Below, in pieces: positions 1-8,300 of a stretch of DNA of 13,138 bases. The notes beneath the pieces are model-generated. The model worked only from the letters and a program-made list of their open reading frames with translations, did no database searches and had not been told where the DNA came from. Source of the stretch: an archaeon (GTDB lineage Archaea; Asgardarchaeota; Hermodarchaeia; Hermodarchaeales; Hermodarchaeaceae). The translations under genes were made by a program, and so were the position numbers. Location of the stretch: assembly GCA_016550415.1 (NCBI GenBank), contig JABXGU010000467.1:1-13138 (forward strand). The letters are read 5' to 3'. Position 1 is the first letter of the stretch; the number at the start of each line of letters is the position of its first letter.

Positions 1-243
1 TTCTTCTGAGATTCTCAATATATACACCCCATAATGCGAATTGCGGATTGGTCCAACTTTTGAAGGAAATTTGTTATTTTAGCAGCAAACCCTGTTTATT
101 ATCTGGTCTTCTGCTAAACACAATATGTCAATCAACACAATATATGATATTTCCACTAGTCGTATTCTATGAAAAGCTATTAAAGTGAAAGAGAATTCAG
201 CAATTTAGAGGATGCTTGAAGCGATACCCGGTGAACACACCCA
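1..243. other. Left flank without a recognisable gene
   Basis: No convincing gene is visible here. The stretch is AT-rich and probably holds the promoter and leader of the glycosyltransferase gene starting at 244. A TATA-like TATATGATA lies at 141-149 and another AT-rich patch, CTATTAAAG, at 177-185; neither is compelling. GGTGA at 230-234, 9 nt before the ATG, is the likely ribosome binding site. On the minus strand a frame is open from about 78 out of the left edge, but it shows no good start codon or ribosome binding site. Confidence 0.4.
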
Positions 244-1329
244 ATGAGAATTTGCATGATTGACGAAATAGCAAACTGCTCATACCATCTCACCACTGGA
301 CTTACCAGAATGGGTCACAAAGTATCCGTATTGCTTGATGTTCAACGGAGAGTTAACCGGCTTCTATTCACCCAAAAAGTGCCAAAGGGTTCAGAGGTGA
401 TATGGATCCATCCTCTCCCCATTAAGCCTCGAGCGCTAGGCTTGTTTTTTCCAATGATTCGTGCCATTCTCCGTTTACGCCCACAGATCATCCACGTCCA
501 ATATCTTTGGTCCCAATTCTTCATAGGATTCATTGCATCCAAGTTACTCCGTGTACCCATTGTTGCTACAGGCCACGGATGGGAAGTCATTGACGTTCCA
601 AAGGAAAGAGTCCGGGGTAAAATCCAAAAACAATTCCTAAAACGCGCTGATATGATTATTTTAACAGCAGAATATTATCACAAATTCTTGGAGGAAATTG
701 TTCCCCGTGAACGCCTAATACACATACCAAGAATGATTGACACTGAAATGTTTAGACCAGGTATTCCATGTGATGACCTCATCAAGAAATATGGGAATCA
801 CATCGTGACCTTCGTTGCGCGCTTATTCAAGGTTAAAACCCCATACAAGACCTTGAAAGCCTTTCGTCTTGCATTGGATAGTATTCCAGACGCCAAGCTC
901 CTAATACTTGGAAAGGGTCCTGAGGAGCAGGGTATGAGACAGATGGTGAAGGAACTTCAAATGGAAGATAGTGTTCACTTCCTTGGTGAAGTTCCAAATA
1001 ATGAAATTCCAAAGTATCTGAACGCGTCGAAGGCTGAAGTTAGAGGTTTCAATCCGCTTACGCCAGAACTGGGCATCTCACACTTGGAGGCATTGGCTTG
1101 TGGAACTCCTGTTTTGACCTACAATGATTACCCAGATGTAAAAGGAATGATTATTTGTTTGCAAACTGAGGAAATTGGCAAGGCTTTGATTAAAATCCTA
1201 GCAGATGAACAATACCAACATAAACTTGGACTCGCAGGACGAGAATACGTAATGAAAAACTTCAGTATAGAAGCTGGAACACGCAAGACACTACAAGTCT
1301 ACAAAGATTTGCTTCGCAAACGAAGTTAG
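244..1329 (+). CDS. Divergent GT4-family (GT-B) glycosyltransferase
   Basis: Probable cytoplasmic or membrane-associated glycosyltransferase that transfers a sugar from a nucleotide donor in glycan assembly; donor and acceptor are unknown. The 361-residue length is usual for GT4. The N-terminal Rossmann half carries GHKVSVLL (24-31), IIHVQYLW (82-89) and ATGHGWEV (108-115). The donor-binding half has VARLFKVK (191-198), LLILGKGPE (219-227), VHFLGEV (244-250) and LEALACGTPVLT (281-292). Two deviations stand out. The N-terminal glycine-rich GG loop is absent (MRICMIDEIANC). The usual E-x7-E donor motif is shifted: E275 and E282 are separated by six residues, and a proline holds the standard first-Glu position. 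The ATG at 244 is supported by GGTGA 9 nt upstream. The epimerase gene follows after 22 nt, so the two are probably co-transcribed. Family assignment is firm; retention of activity is less so. Confidence 0.85.
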   Translation: MRICMIDEIANCSYHLTTGLTRMGHKVSVLLDVQRRVNRLLFTQKVPKGSEVIWIHPLPIKPRALGLFFPMIRAILRLRPQIIHVQYLWSQFFIGFIASKLLRVPIVATGHGWEVIDVPKERVRGKIQKQFLKRADMIILTAEYYHKFLEEIVPRERLIHIPRMIDTEMFRPGIPCDDLIKKYGNHIVTFVARLFKVKTPYKTLKAFRLALDSIPDAKLLILGKGPEEQGMRQMVKELQMEDSVHFLGEVPNNEIPKYLNASKAEVRGFNPLTPELGISHLEALACGTPVLTYNDYPDVKGMIICLQTEEIGKALIKILADEQYQHKLGLAGREYVMKNFSIEAGTRKTLQVYKDLLRKRS

Positions 1330-1351
1330 CCATGAAGAATGAGTTGATATT

Positions 1352-2638
1352 TTGCCAAACCATCCAATGAAAATCTGTTTTGTTCTTGGGACAAGACCAG
1401 AAATCATAAAGTTATATTCAGTCATGAATGCGGCTGCATCACATAAGGAAGTTACCCCAGTCTTCATCCACACAGGTCAGCACTACGATTATGAAATGTC
1501 ACAAGTTTTCCTTGAGGAACTAAAACTTCCAAAATGCCATTATTTTCTAAATATCCGATCAGGACCCCACGGAGAACAAACTGCAGCTCTTCTAACAGCC
1601 ATCGAGAAAGCATTGGTTAAAGAAAATCCTGATACCGTGGTCGTGGTTGGAGATACAAACACCGCCATGGCAGGTGCCTTGGCAGCAACTAAACTCCATA
1701 TTCCAATTACCCATGTTGAAGCGGGATGCAGATCATTCGATTTGGATATGCCAGAAGAGATAAACCGACTCACGGTTGATGCTGTCTCCAGCATATCTTT
1801 TGCACCATCTGATGTTTCAGCATTAAACCTTCTTTTCGAAGGAAAGCCAGAGAATCGTATTTTCCTTGCAGGAAACACTGTTGTCGATATTGTGGAGGAA
1901 ACAAAGGAACTGCGAAAATCCCTTCGCCTTGATGATGAACTCAAAGAGGGAGGGACTGTTGTAGTAACCCTGCATCGACCTGAGAATGTGGATGATAAGA
2001 ATCGGTTAGAACAGCTCCTACAAGCACTGGCAAAGATAGGAGAATCGATTATTTTTCCAATTCACCCAAGAACCCAGAAAAGAATCGAAGAGTTCGATCT
2101 ACAAAAAATGGTTGACAGCTACCCATTGCTGCACCTTGTCAAGCCATTAAGATACTTGTCTTTCATGAAGCTACTCGAAGACGCAAAAGTAGTCATTACA
2201 GATAGCGGTGGAGTGCAAGAAGAAGCGATAATGGTTGGAACCCCTTGCGTTACTGCACGAGACACTACAGAGTGGCCTGAAACAGTCTGGGCAGGAGGCA
2301 ACCACCTTGCGGGAACCAAAGCTGAAAATGTAACAAAACTTTGCAAAGAGCTATTGACAAAAGTATCCCAGAAAGCAATGCCTGCAAAGAACCCCTTCAA
2401 GGGTAATGCAGGACCAACTATCATTCAAATCCTCCATAAACTATGGAAAAACGGAAAATTGAAGTCCCCAAAACCAGACATGACAGATGGCAAGTATCCC
2501 TTACCATGGCTCATTAGCGAAAAAACACAGTCAAAGAATGACTTCTATGCCACTCTTAGATTCAATAACAAGGGACAAGCCATAGTGGAAGAAGATAAAG
2601 CAACTACTCACAGAATTGTAAGACGAAGTAAACGATAA
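1352..2638 (+). CDS. wecB: UDP-N-acetylglucosamine 2-epimerase (non-hydrolysing)
   Basis: Interconverts UDP-GlcNAc and UDP-ManNAc in the cytoplasm, supplying ManNAc or ManNAcA for surface glycans. Family signatures are present in order: GTRPEIIKL (13-21), HTGQHYDYEMS (40-50), VVGDTNTAMAG (98-108, D101), HVEAGCRS (121-128, E123), MPEEINR (133-139, E135/E136), TLHRPENVD (206-214, H208), PIHPRTQKR (236-244) and ITDSGGVQEEA (282-292). These match the positions of the known catalytic Asp, Glu and His residues. In RDTTEWPETVWAG (303-315) a tryptophan replaces the arginine usual in RDTTERPE. At 428 residues it exceeds the family's usual 360-390 because of a charged tail from about 366 that I do not recognise. 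The start is uncertain. TTG at 1352 lies just after GAGTTGAT (1341-1348, one mismatch to GAGGTGAT). ATG at 1367 gives the conventional MKICFVLGTRPE start but has no well-spaced ribosome binding site. It lies downstream of the GT4 gene, probably in one operon. Confidence 0.93.
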   Translation: MPNHPMKICFVLGTRPEIIKLYSVMNAAASHKEVTPVFIHTGQHYDYEMSQVFLEELKLPKCHYFLNIRSGPHGEQTAALLTAIEKALVKENPDTVVVVGDTNTAMAGALAATKLHIPITHVEAGCRSFDLDMPEEINRLTVDAVSSISFAPSDVSALNLLFEGKPENRIFLAGNTVVDIVEETKELRKSLRLDDELKEGGTVVVTLHRPENVDDKNRLEQLLQALAKIGESIIFPIHPRTQKRIEEFDLQKMVDSYPLLHLVKPLRYLSFMKLLEDAKVVITDSGGVQEEAIMVGTPCVTARDTTEWPETVWAGGNHLAGTKAENVTKLCKELLTKVSQKAMPAKNPFKGNAGPTIIQILHKLWKNGKLKSPKPDMTDGKYPLPWLISEKTQSKNDFYATLRFNNKGQAIVEEDKATTHRIVRRSKR

Positions 2639-2686
2639 GATCACTTCTTCCGGTGACCATTAGAGAATCAGGTGGACTACTGAAAA

Positions 2687-2758
2687 ATGCACCATGAGTC
2701 ATCCAATAATAGGTTGATGTATTGGAAAGACCTCTATCGTACCTTCATGATTGAATAG
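2687..2758 (+). CDS. Possible 23-codon small ORF or leader peptide
   Basis: An ATG at 2687 opens a 23-codon frame (begins MHHESSNNRL, ends YRTFMIE) closed by TAG at 2756-2758. AGGTGG at 2670-2675 could serve as a ribosome binding site, with an 11-nt spacer, which is long. The stop codon overlaps AGGTG, the likely ribosome binding site of the membrane-protein gene that follows. That arrangement would allow translational coupling. The peptide has no recognisable motif, and an ORF this short can arise by chance. It may equally be untranslated leader. Confidence 0.2.
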   Translation: MHHESSNNRLMYWKDLYRTFMIE

Positions 2759-2764
2759 GTGGAG
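2757..2764 (+). promoter_or_regulatory. Ribosome binding site deciding the start of the membrane protein
   Basis: AGGTGGAG lies just before ATG at 2768; its AGGTG core is 6 nt from that ATG. The in-frame GTG at 2759 falls inside this motif, so ATG 2768 is the better start and GTG 2759 is unlikely. Confidence 0.55.
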
Positions 2765-2767
2765 ATA

Positions 2768-4093
2768 ATGGACGTTTTAATTGAGATATTTTCACTTGTT
2801 CTCGTGTTTCTCATAGGATTCATTCTAAGATACCTACCCCACATCCATTATTATTTTCCCGGCACATCCGATATGTTCTATCACTTCTCAAAGATTCGTG
2901 ACCCAGCACATGGAGAGGATGAGATGATTTATCCTCCTCTCTTTCACCGGATATTCAGAATTTTCCGAAAGAAAGACGGCTCAATACCTGAGCGGGGCTT
3001 GACTTTTCTCACGCCATTATTTGATATAGTGACAGCACTAATTTTCTATTTCTTCCTTCGGGGAATCTTTAGCACTGAAATTGCCCTGCTAGCTGTGCTA
3101 CTTTTCTTGGTGACACCAACTGTCGTAATTCAGGGAATCACCTTTTCTCCACGCCCAATCGGTCTTTTATTACTTGCCAGCTCATTGTTGTGTTTGATGT
3201 TCCCTTTCCCCTTCAACCTCTTTGCAATGATTCCCATAGCACTCACATTATTAACACACAGACTAGCCACACAGACACTATTTTTTATTTCCTTGGGATT
3301 GAGTTTTTTTAATTGGCAATTAGGTCTTATTGTTCTTGGAGGATTGGGACTGGCACTTCTTCTATCGAGGGGGCAGTACTTTTCAATCCTGCGAAGTCAT
3401 CTTGCCTTCATTAAGAGATATATCACTGGAGTAAGAGTTCCAAACCAGCACGTTCTCGGCATCATATTGGCACCAACCATACTAGGCTTAGTTGGCTACC
3501 TTACGATTCACTATTTGGCGACCATTATTCCCTTTCCCATTCTCATCGGAGGAATGACAATATCGGAGCTGCCATTTGTCTTTCCTGACATAGAAGCTCT
3601 ATTCTTAATCTGGAGTATTGTTTGTTTATTGCTTCTGATTTTCTGGATTGCAGGCGAGTCGTATAGATACACCTATTATGCAAGTGTACCTTTTGCCTTC
3701 TTCTGCGCCTTTATTATCCAAAGCGGTTCTCTATTTCTATTAATGGCTACAATCCTCATCGGATTGTCTGCAGTCTTATCCATCTTTTTCTCTATGCACA
3801 CTCAACATTTAAACAGAGACTTCGTTACGCTTCTACGCGATTTGAGTCTGGAAAATAATCGAGTATATTTCATGGCCCCATATCATCTAATTAGAGCAGC
3901 AAAATACTTCAGCAAAAGAGAAGGCACCTACGTCGCTTTTCCTGAAACAACTCCTGAAAAGGTTGCTTCACAGATTGAAAAAGAGAAGATAACGCATGTA
4001 ATTGCTGATGGTGCCCACCTCAATTGGTTCACAAAGTTGGTGCAGATAAAACAATGCGGCGATTGGTATCTCCTACAATCTCCCTTGGAATAA
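2768..4093 (+). CDS. Polytopic membrane protein, GT-C glycosyltransferase-like
   Basis: Residue numbers here count from the in-frame GTG at 2759; subtract 3 for the preferred ATG. About nine to eleven hydrophobic segments fill residues 5-345, followed by a soluble tail of about 95 residues. After the first segment comes a loop with GTSDMFYHFSKIR (35-47), then IYPPLFHRIFR (57-67). An acidic residue and histidine in the first outward loop, followed by a YPP element, resemble GT-C enzymes (STT3, ArnT/PMT-like) that use polyprenyl-phosphate sugars. Further landmarks are LLTHRLATQ (164-172) and AGESYRYTYY (298-307). The tail includes THVIADGAHLNWF (412-424), like soluble C-terminal parts of such enzymes. 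Neighbouring epimerase and glycosyltransferases support a role in glycan assembly or transfer at the membrane. I cannot name a specific family, and another polytopic glycan protein is possible. Confidence 0.6.
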   Translation: MDVLIEIFSLVLVFLIGFILRYLPHIHYYFPGTSDMFYHFSKIRDPAHGEDEMIYPPLFHRIFRIFRKKDGSIPERGLTFLTPLFDIVTALIFYFFLRGIFSTEIALLAVLLFLVTPTVVIQGITFSPRPIGLLLLASSLLCLMFPFPFNLFAMIPIALTLLTHRLATQTLFFISLGLSFFNWQLGLIVLGGLGLALLLSRGQYFSILRSHLAFIKRYITGVRVPNQHVLGIILAPTILGLVGYLTIHYLATIIPFPILIGGMTISELPFVFPDIEALFLIWSIVCLLLLIFWIAGESYRYTYYASVPFAFFCAFIIQSGSLFLLMATILIGLSAVLSIFFSMHTQHLNRDFVTLLRDLSLENNRVYFMAPYHLIRAAKYFSKREGTYVAFPETTPEKVASQIEKEKITHVIADGAHLNWFTKLVQIKQCGDWYLLQSPLE

Positions 4094-4142
4094 GCCTAAT
4101 GTCATAATTTGAGATTTATACACTGGAAAAACAAATGCAGTG

Positions 4143-4177
4143 ACACCTAGGTGTTTATATTGTCTTATCTAATTAGA
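4143..4177. repeat. Two short perfect palindromes in the intergenic region
   Basis: ACACCTAGGTGT (4143-4154) and TCTAATTAGA (4168-4177) are perfect palindromes 13 nt apart, between the membrane-protein and GT2 genes. They flank AT-rich sequence (TTATATTGTCTTA) that could contain a TATA box. They could be binding sites for a dimeric regulator of the downstream gene. Palindromes of this size are not rare in AT-rich DNA, so this is only a candidate. Confidence 0.3.
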
Positions 4178-4225
4178 CACGCTCATCGCTAAGGAATACA
4201 TAGCCAGAATTATAATTGCCCTACA

Positions 4226-4366
4226 ATGAATCAAACGGTTGTGACAACTCTGCCCAATCCTTCTAATACCATATTAATAGACATTGACAGCGACACAAAT
4301 AGAATAATATCTTTGAGTTTAGGATTGGTGCGGCTTCCTGGGTTAAGGAGGTTCACGGAAAAATGA
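4226..4366 (+). CDS. Candidate 46-residue small ORF overlapping the GT2 start
   Basis: ATG at 4226 opens a 46-codon frame ending with TGA at 4364-4366, which overlaps the GT2 start codon in the four bases ATGA. The product begins MNQTVVTTLPNPSNT, continues with an acidic stretch (LIDIDSDTNR) and ends with a basic segment (VRLPGLRRFTEK). I recognise no domain. No clear ribosome binding site precedes the ATG. The GT2 ribosome binding site lies inside this frame. The ATGA junction is typical of coupled genes, which is the main argument for reality; chance is the alternative. Confidence 0.3.
   Translation: MNQTVVTTLPNPSNTILIDIDSDTNRIISLSLGLVRLPGLRRFTEK
4345..4353 (+). promoter_or_regulatory. Strong ribosome binding site of the GT2 gene
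   Basis: AAGGAGGTT, close to a full anti-16S match, ends 9 nt before the ATG at 4363. It is among the strongest in the window and fixes that start. Confidence 0.7.
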
Positions 4367-5205
4367 GTTACGTGATTGTTACACCTGCGAGGAATGAAGA
4401 AGCATACATCGAGGACACAATAAAATCGGTTGAGAAACAGACAATTCAACCGTCAGTTTTTGTTATCGTGAACGACGGATCCATTGATTCCACCGCAGAA
4501 ATTGTTCAGAGACATAAACAAATCCAGCTGGTAACACTGCAAGACAGGGGATTTCGTTATCGTGGAGCAGGTGTTGCCTTTGCAGTAAATAAGGGCATTA
4601 AGATCGCAACAAGCCTAGACTCCAATTGGTCTTTTCTCTGCAAACTTGATGCAGATATAATCTTACCACCAGATTACTTCGAGAAATTATTCAAACTATT
4701 AAGCGCCAAAGAAAATCGTAGGCTAGGTATTGTCTCAGGTGTTGTCCGAGGTGAGAGAACCAACCTAGAGCATCCACGTGGAGCAGCACGAATCTATCGA
4801 AGGAAATGCTGGGAGGATATTGGCGGTCGATTACAGGAAATTCATGGTTGGGATACATACTCTGATTTACGTGCGCGTCAGTTCAGATGGACTACACGAG
4901 GAATTCAAGAAATTGAGATAATCCAACGGCGACCCACAGCAGGCCGTGAACACCACCTATCTGTAGCCTTTGAAGTGGGCAGGATGATGTATGTTCTAGG
5001 TTATCATCCTCTTGTGGCATTTGCACGCGGAGTTAAACTCCTTCGAAAGAATCCTATCGCATCAGGAATACTAATTCTGAGTAACATATTATCCCACTTA
5101 AACCGCAGACTTCGAATACTGCCAAGAGATTATTATGAATATGTTAAACAGGAACAGAAAGAGAGAATCCGGCGCGTAATATTACATAAACTTGCCAAGA
5201 AATAA
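4363..5205 (+). CDS. GT2-family (GT-A) glycosyltransferase
   Basis: Inverting glycosyltransferase with a nucleotide-sugar donor, probably acting on a lipid-linked glycan at the cytoplasmic face. The 280-residue product begins with the GT2 signature VIVTPARNEEAYIEDTI (4-20). VIVNDGSIDST (34-44) follows, then the metal-binding DAD at 96-98 within CKLDADIILP, and HGWDTYSDLRAR (161-172), whose D164 is a likely catalytic-base region residue. The C-terminal part (GYHPLVAFARGVKLL, 213-227, then a short hydrophobic stretch at about 232-245 and a basic tail) suggests peripheral membrane association. The start is set by AAGGAGGTT upstream. Its ATG overlaps the stop of a candidate 46-codon ORF. The 269-nt gap to the membrane-protein gene suggests a separate promoter. 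Family is certain; sugar specificity cannot be read. Confidence 0.9.
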   Translation: MSYVIVTPARNEEAYIEDTIKSVEKQTIQPSVFVIVNDGSIDSTAEIVQRHKQIQLVTLQDRGFRYRGAGVAFAVNKGIKIATSLDSNWSFLCKLDADIILPPDYFEKLFKLLSAKENRRLGIVSGVVRGERTNLEHPRGAARIYRRKCWEDIGGRLQEIHGWDTYSDLRARQFRWTTRGIQEIEIIQRRPTAGREHHLSVAFEVGRMMYVLGYHPLVAFARGVKLLRKNPIASGILILSNILSHLNRRLRILPRDYYEYVKQEQKERIRRVILHKLAKK

Positions 5206-5320
5206 TCCAAGAATGGATATGGAATAATAACAGCAAAAAGTTGAAAAAAGCCTGTCCACGACCTAATAATGCAGAAATTAGGAAATATCTCACGCGTCAC
5301 AATAATGAATACAAGACCAT

Positions 5321-5329
5321 GTATATATC
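5321..5329 (+). promoter_or_regulatory. TATA-box candidate for the TPR-CHAT gene
   Basis: GTATATATC sits 63 nt before the ATG at 5392. Transcription would start about 25 nt downstream of it, leaving a leader of roughly 40 nt that contains the AAGGGAG ribosome binding site (5377-5383, 8 nt from the ATG). Confidence 0.4.
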
Positions 5330-5391
5330 AGAGTTTTAACGGCTGATTTAAGTGGTCAATTAACGTAAATTCTCATAAGGGAGTTCCGTGG

Positions 5392-8300
5392 ATGTCCAGC
5401 TCTCCAAGTTTGAAATCCTTATTCGCCACAGGTCGCAAGCATTTTGCGAAAAAAGCCTATGCAGAGGCACTAAAGGCTTGGAAAGAAGCACAGGCAATAT
5501 GCCGACAAACAAAACAGAAGCGGGAGGAGGGTATTGTTGGCATCTACATCAGCCATGCTCTGAAGGCATTAGGAAAAAACAAAGAAGCACTTATCAGTGC
5601 TACACAATCAGTTAGAATACTCAGAGAAACAGATGATCCAATTTCACTTCGACGAGCCCTTGTTGCCATGGGCAGATTACTTCTTTCACTTGACTACATT
5701 GAAGAGGCTAGTCGAGCTTTTAGTCAAGCTGCAGCAAAGCAGTCAAAGACAGGTCCTGACAAAGAACAGGTGCAACTGCTATTGGAGGCAGGATCAGCAC
5801 TAGCTAGTATAGGCCAATTAGGACAGAGCCAGATACAATATTCTGAAGCAATAGAACTTTCAAAGGCTATCGGTGAAGCTGAACTTCAGGCTGATGCATT
5901 AGCTGCAAAGGGTCAATTACTCTTACAAATTGGGGAGACTCAGCAAGCCCAAGAAGTCTTTCAAGAAATCAGCCAATTATCTGATAGACTAGCTAATCCA
6001 GCTCTAAAAGCTCCTGCCCTTCTGGGATTAGCTGAAGTGGATATTACATTAGGAAAGTTTGATGATGCAGAAACAAATGTTTTGCAGGCTCAGCAAATTC
6101 TAGAAAAAACCGGCGGCCCAATGAGAGAATCGATGGCACAGTACTATCTTGCAATAATTATTCTTCGAAAAGGTCAGCCAAATGATGCCCTGAAACTAGC
6201 AGAAAAAGCATCAAGGACTTTCAAACAACGCCGTAGTAAGGTTTGGCAGGCAAAGAGCCAGGTTCTAGTAGGCCAGATACTCATGGAACTGGAACAGAAA
6301 AGAAAAGCTCTTGAAGCATTTGACCAAGCCATTAAACTTTTCTCACAAGTAAAGGCAAAGGCTCAGAGTACATGGGCTCGAGTGGAGAAAGGAAAGGCAT
6401 TACTTAGCTCGGGTCAAGAAAGAGCAGCAGAAAAAGAGTTTGGACAAGCCCTTCGATATTATCATGAGCTTAAGCATGGAGAGGAAGAAGCACGCATCTA
6501 CCTTGAAATTGCAGAATACATGAATCGGCAGGAAAAATATGATGAAGCAAGAGAGCATTGCCTACAGGCTATCCAGCAATTGAAAGATAGGCAAGATGAA
6601 GAGAGGGAAATACAAGCATATCAGATTTTGTTTCAAGTCGCGCAAGGACGAACACGATTTGAAGAGGATCTTGCATTGTTGCAAGAGGGATTGGAGAGGG
6701 CAAAGGTTCAGAAAAAATCATTACTTGCTGCGTCGATTTCTGTCAATCTTGCTCAACTAAAGATTAGCTCGGATTCTCCAGACAAAGCAGTTACCATTCT
6801 CAAAGATGCAATAGGAGATGAGCACCTACCAAGAGAACAGAAGGCTGAGGCAAACCTCAACCTAGGTTTAGCCCTAATTAAACAGAGAAAATTCGCAGAA
6901 GCAATTGAACCATTACAAGAAGCAATAGCACATTTTGATCCACAGCAAAAACATAGCAAAGCAATTGCATATTACAATCTTAGTGAAGCCCTAAAACAGA
7001 CTGAACAACGGGCTGAACGAATAGCAGCACTGGAAGGCGCTATGGCAAACCTTCCACCCAGTGTTGATGAAAAACTCCAAGCTAGATTATCATTGGATTT
7101 GGCACCATTCATCGCTTCTAAAGACGCTGATAGAGCAATCCAGTACTACAAACAAGCTCTGAAATTCTATGAAAAATGGGACATGCCATTGGAACGATTC
7201 ACTGCCTTAATCGGTGAAGCCACATTACTGTCACAAAAGAAGCAACATGATGAAGCACTCGAATACGTGACACAGGCGCTCCTTCTTGCTGAAGAACTTG
7301 ATATTCCTGTGAAACCAACTTCAAAATCTTTTATTTATCTTCAACAAGCTGAAGAAATTGCTATTCTTGTTGCATTACAAAAGTGGATTGAGCGGGAAGA
7401 ATCAGGAATCATTGAGAAAATCATCGACTGGTCAACAAGACGTAAGGTCGCCAAGCTCCTCCCATTATTACCAGATAATCTAGGCTTTGAGAAATGCTCC
7501 GAGCTTCCTACACTCTTTCAAAAAGGGAACAAACTCTTCCTACAGGCAGCCAAGCTGAGAATGGACCTAAAGCAACTCCCACGAAACAAAGCCAAACCAC
7601 ACGAATTTACTGCAGGAAGCAAAGCCATTCGCAGTTTACTAAATAATTTCCTCAACGAAATCAACATCAACCGTAATGTAATTTCTGCAGCCTGTCTAGA
7701 TCCTGGAAAATGCATTCCACCCCGGGACTATAGGATGTTACAGAAAATCATCGCCCTAATGCCACCAAAACGCCGTTGGATTATGATCAACTTTGATATG
7801 TTCCGAAAAAGAAATCAAATAATTGTCACAATTGATGACCACATAAGCCGGCACGCAGTTCATACACTACCTATTTCACAGGACCTAATATCACTTATAC
7901 TAAAAATATGGTCCATGGGAAAAACAAACGAATTACTTCCTGCAACCGAATTAGAAGATATTGGCATAAACTTGTATCGAAGTCTATTACCCACATCATT
8001 AAAGAAAGAACTCACCGAACACAGTTACGATTACATCCAGATAATTACAGACGAGTTTCTCCACCATGTACCCTTCGAGTTACTCTTTGATGGGCACCAG
8101 TATTGGGGACTCAAATATCCGATAAATTGGGCGCCAAACCTCCAATTCCTAGAAAGCACATTGAAGACACAAGCCATATCACCACAGGAAACGCATTCTT
8201 CAATATTTGGCGGAAGCACAGGTCCTAGAGAACACCCAGCTAGAAAAAGAAAAGCAGAAGAGATCCTACAATCCTTTCTCTCTTCAATTTCTGCAAAAGC

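Noticed and set aside
1..78. Minus-strand open frame leaving the left edge
   Set aside because: About 26 codons without a convincing start or ribosome binding site; too little sequence to support a gene.
2759..2767. GTG start for the membrane protein at 2759
   Set aside because: The GTG is part of the AGGTGGAG ribosome binding site that serves ATG 2768.
4231..4449. Minus-strand 72-codon ORF upstream of the GT2 gene
   Set aside because: It overlaps the GT2 start region antisense, has no ribosome binding site of note and no motif.
5388..5615. Alternate-frame ORF at the start of the TPR-CHAT gene
   Set aside because: It overlaps the well-supported TPR frame, has no domain and a composition like an out-of-frame reading.
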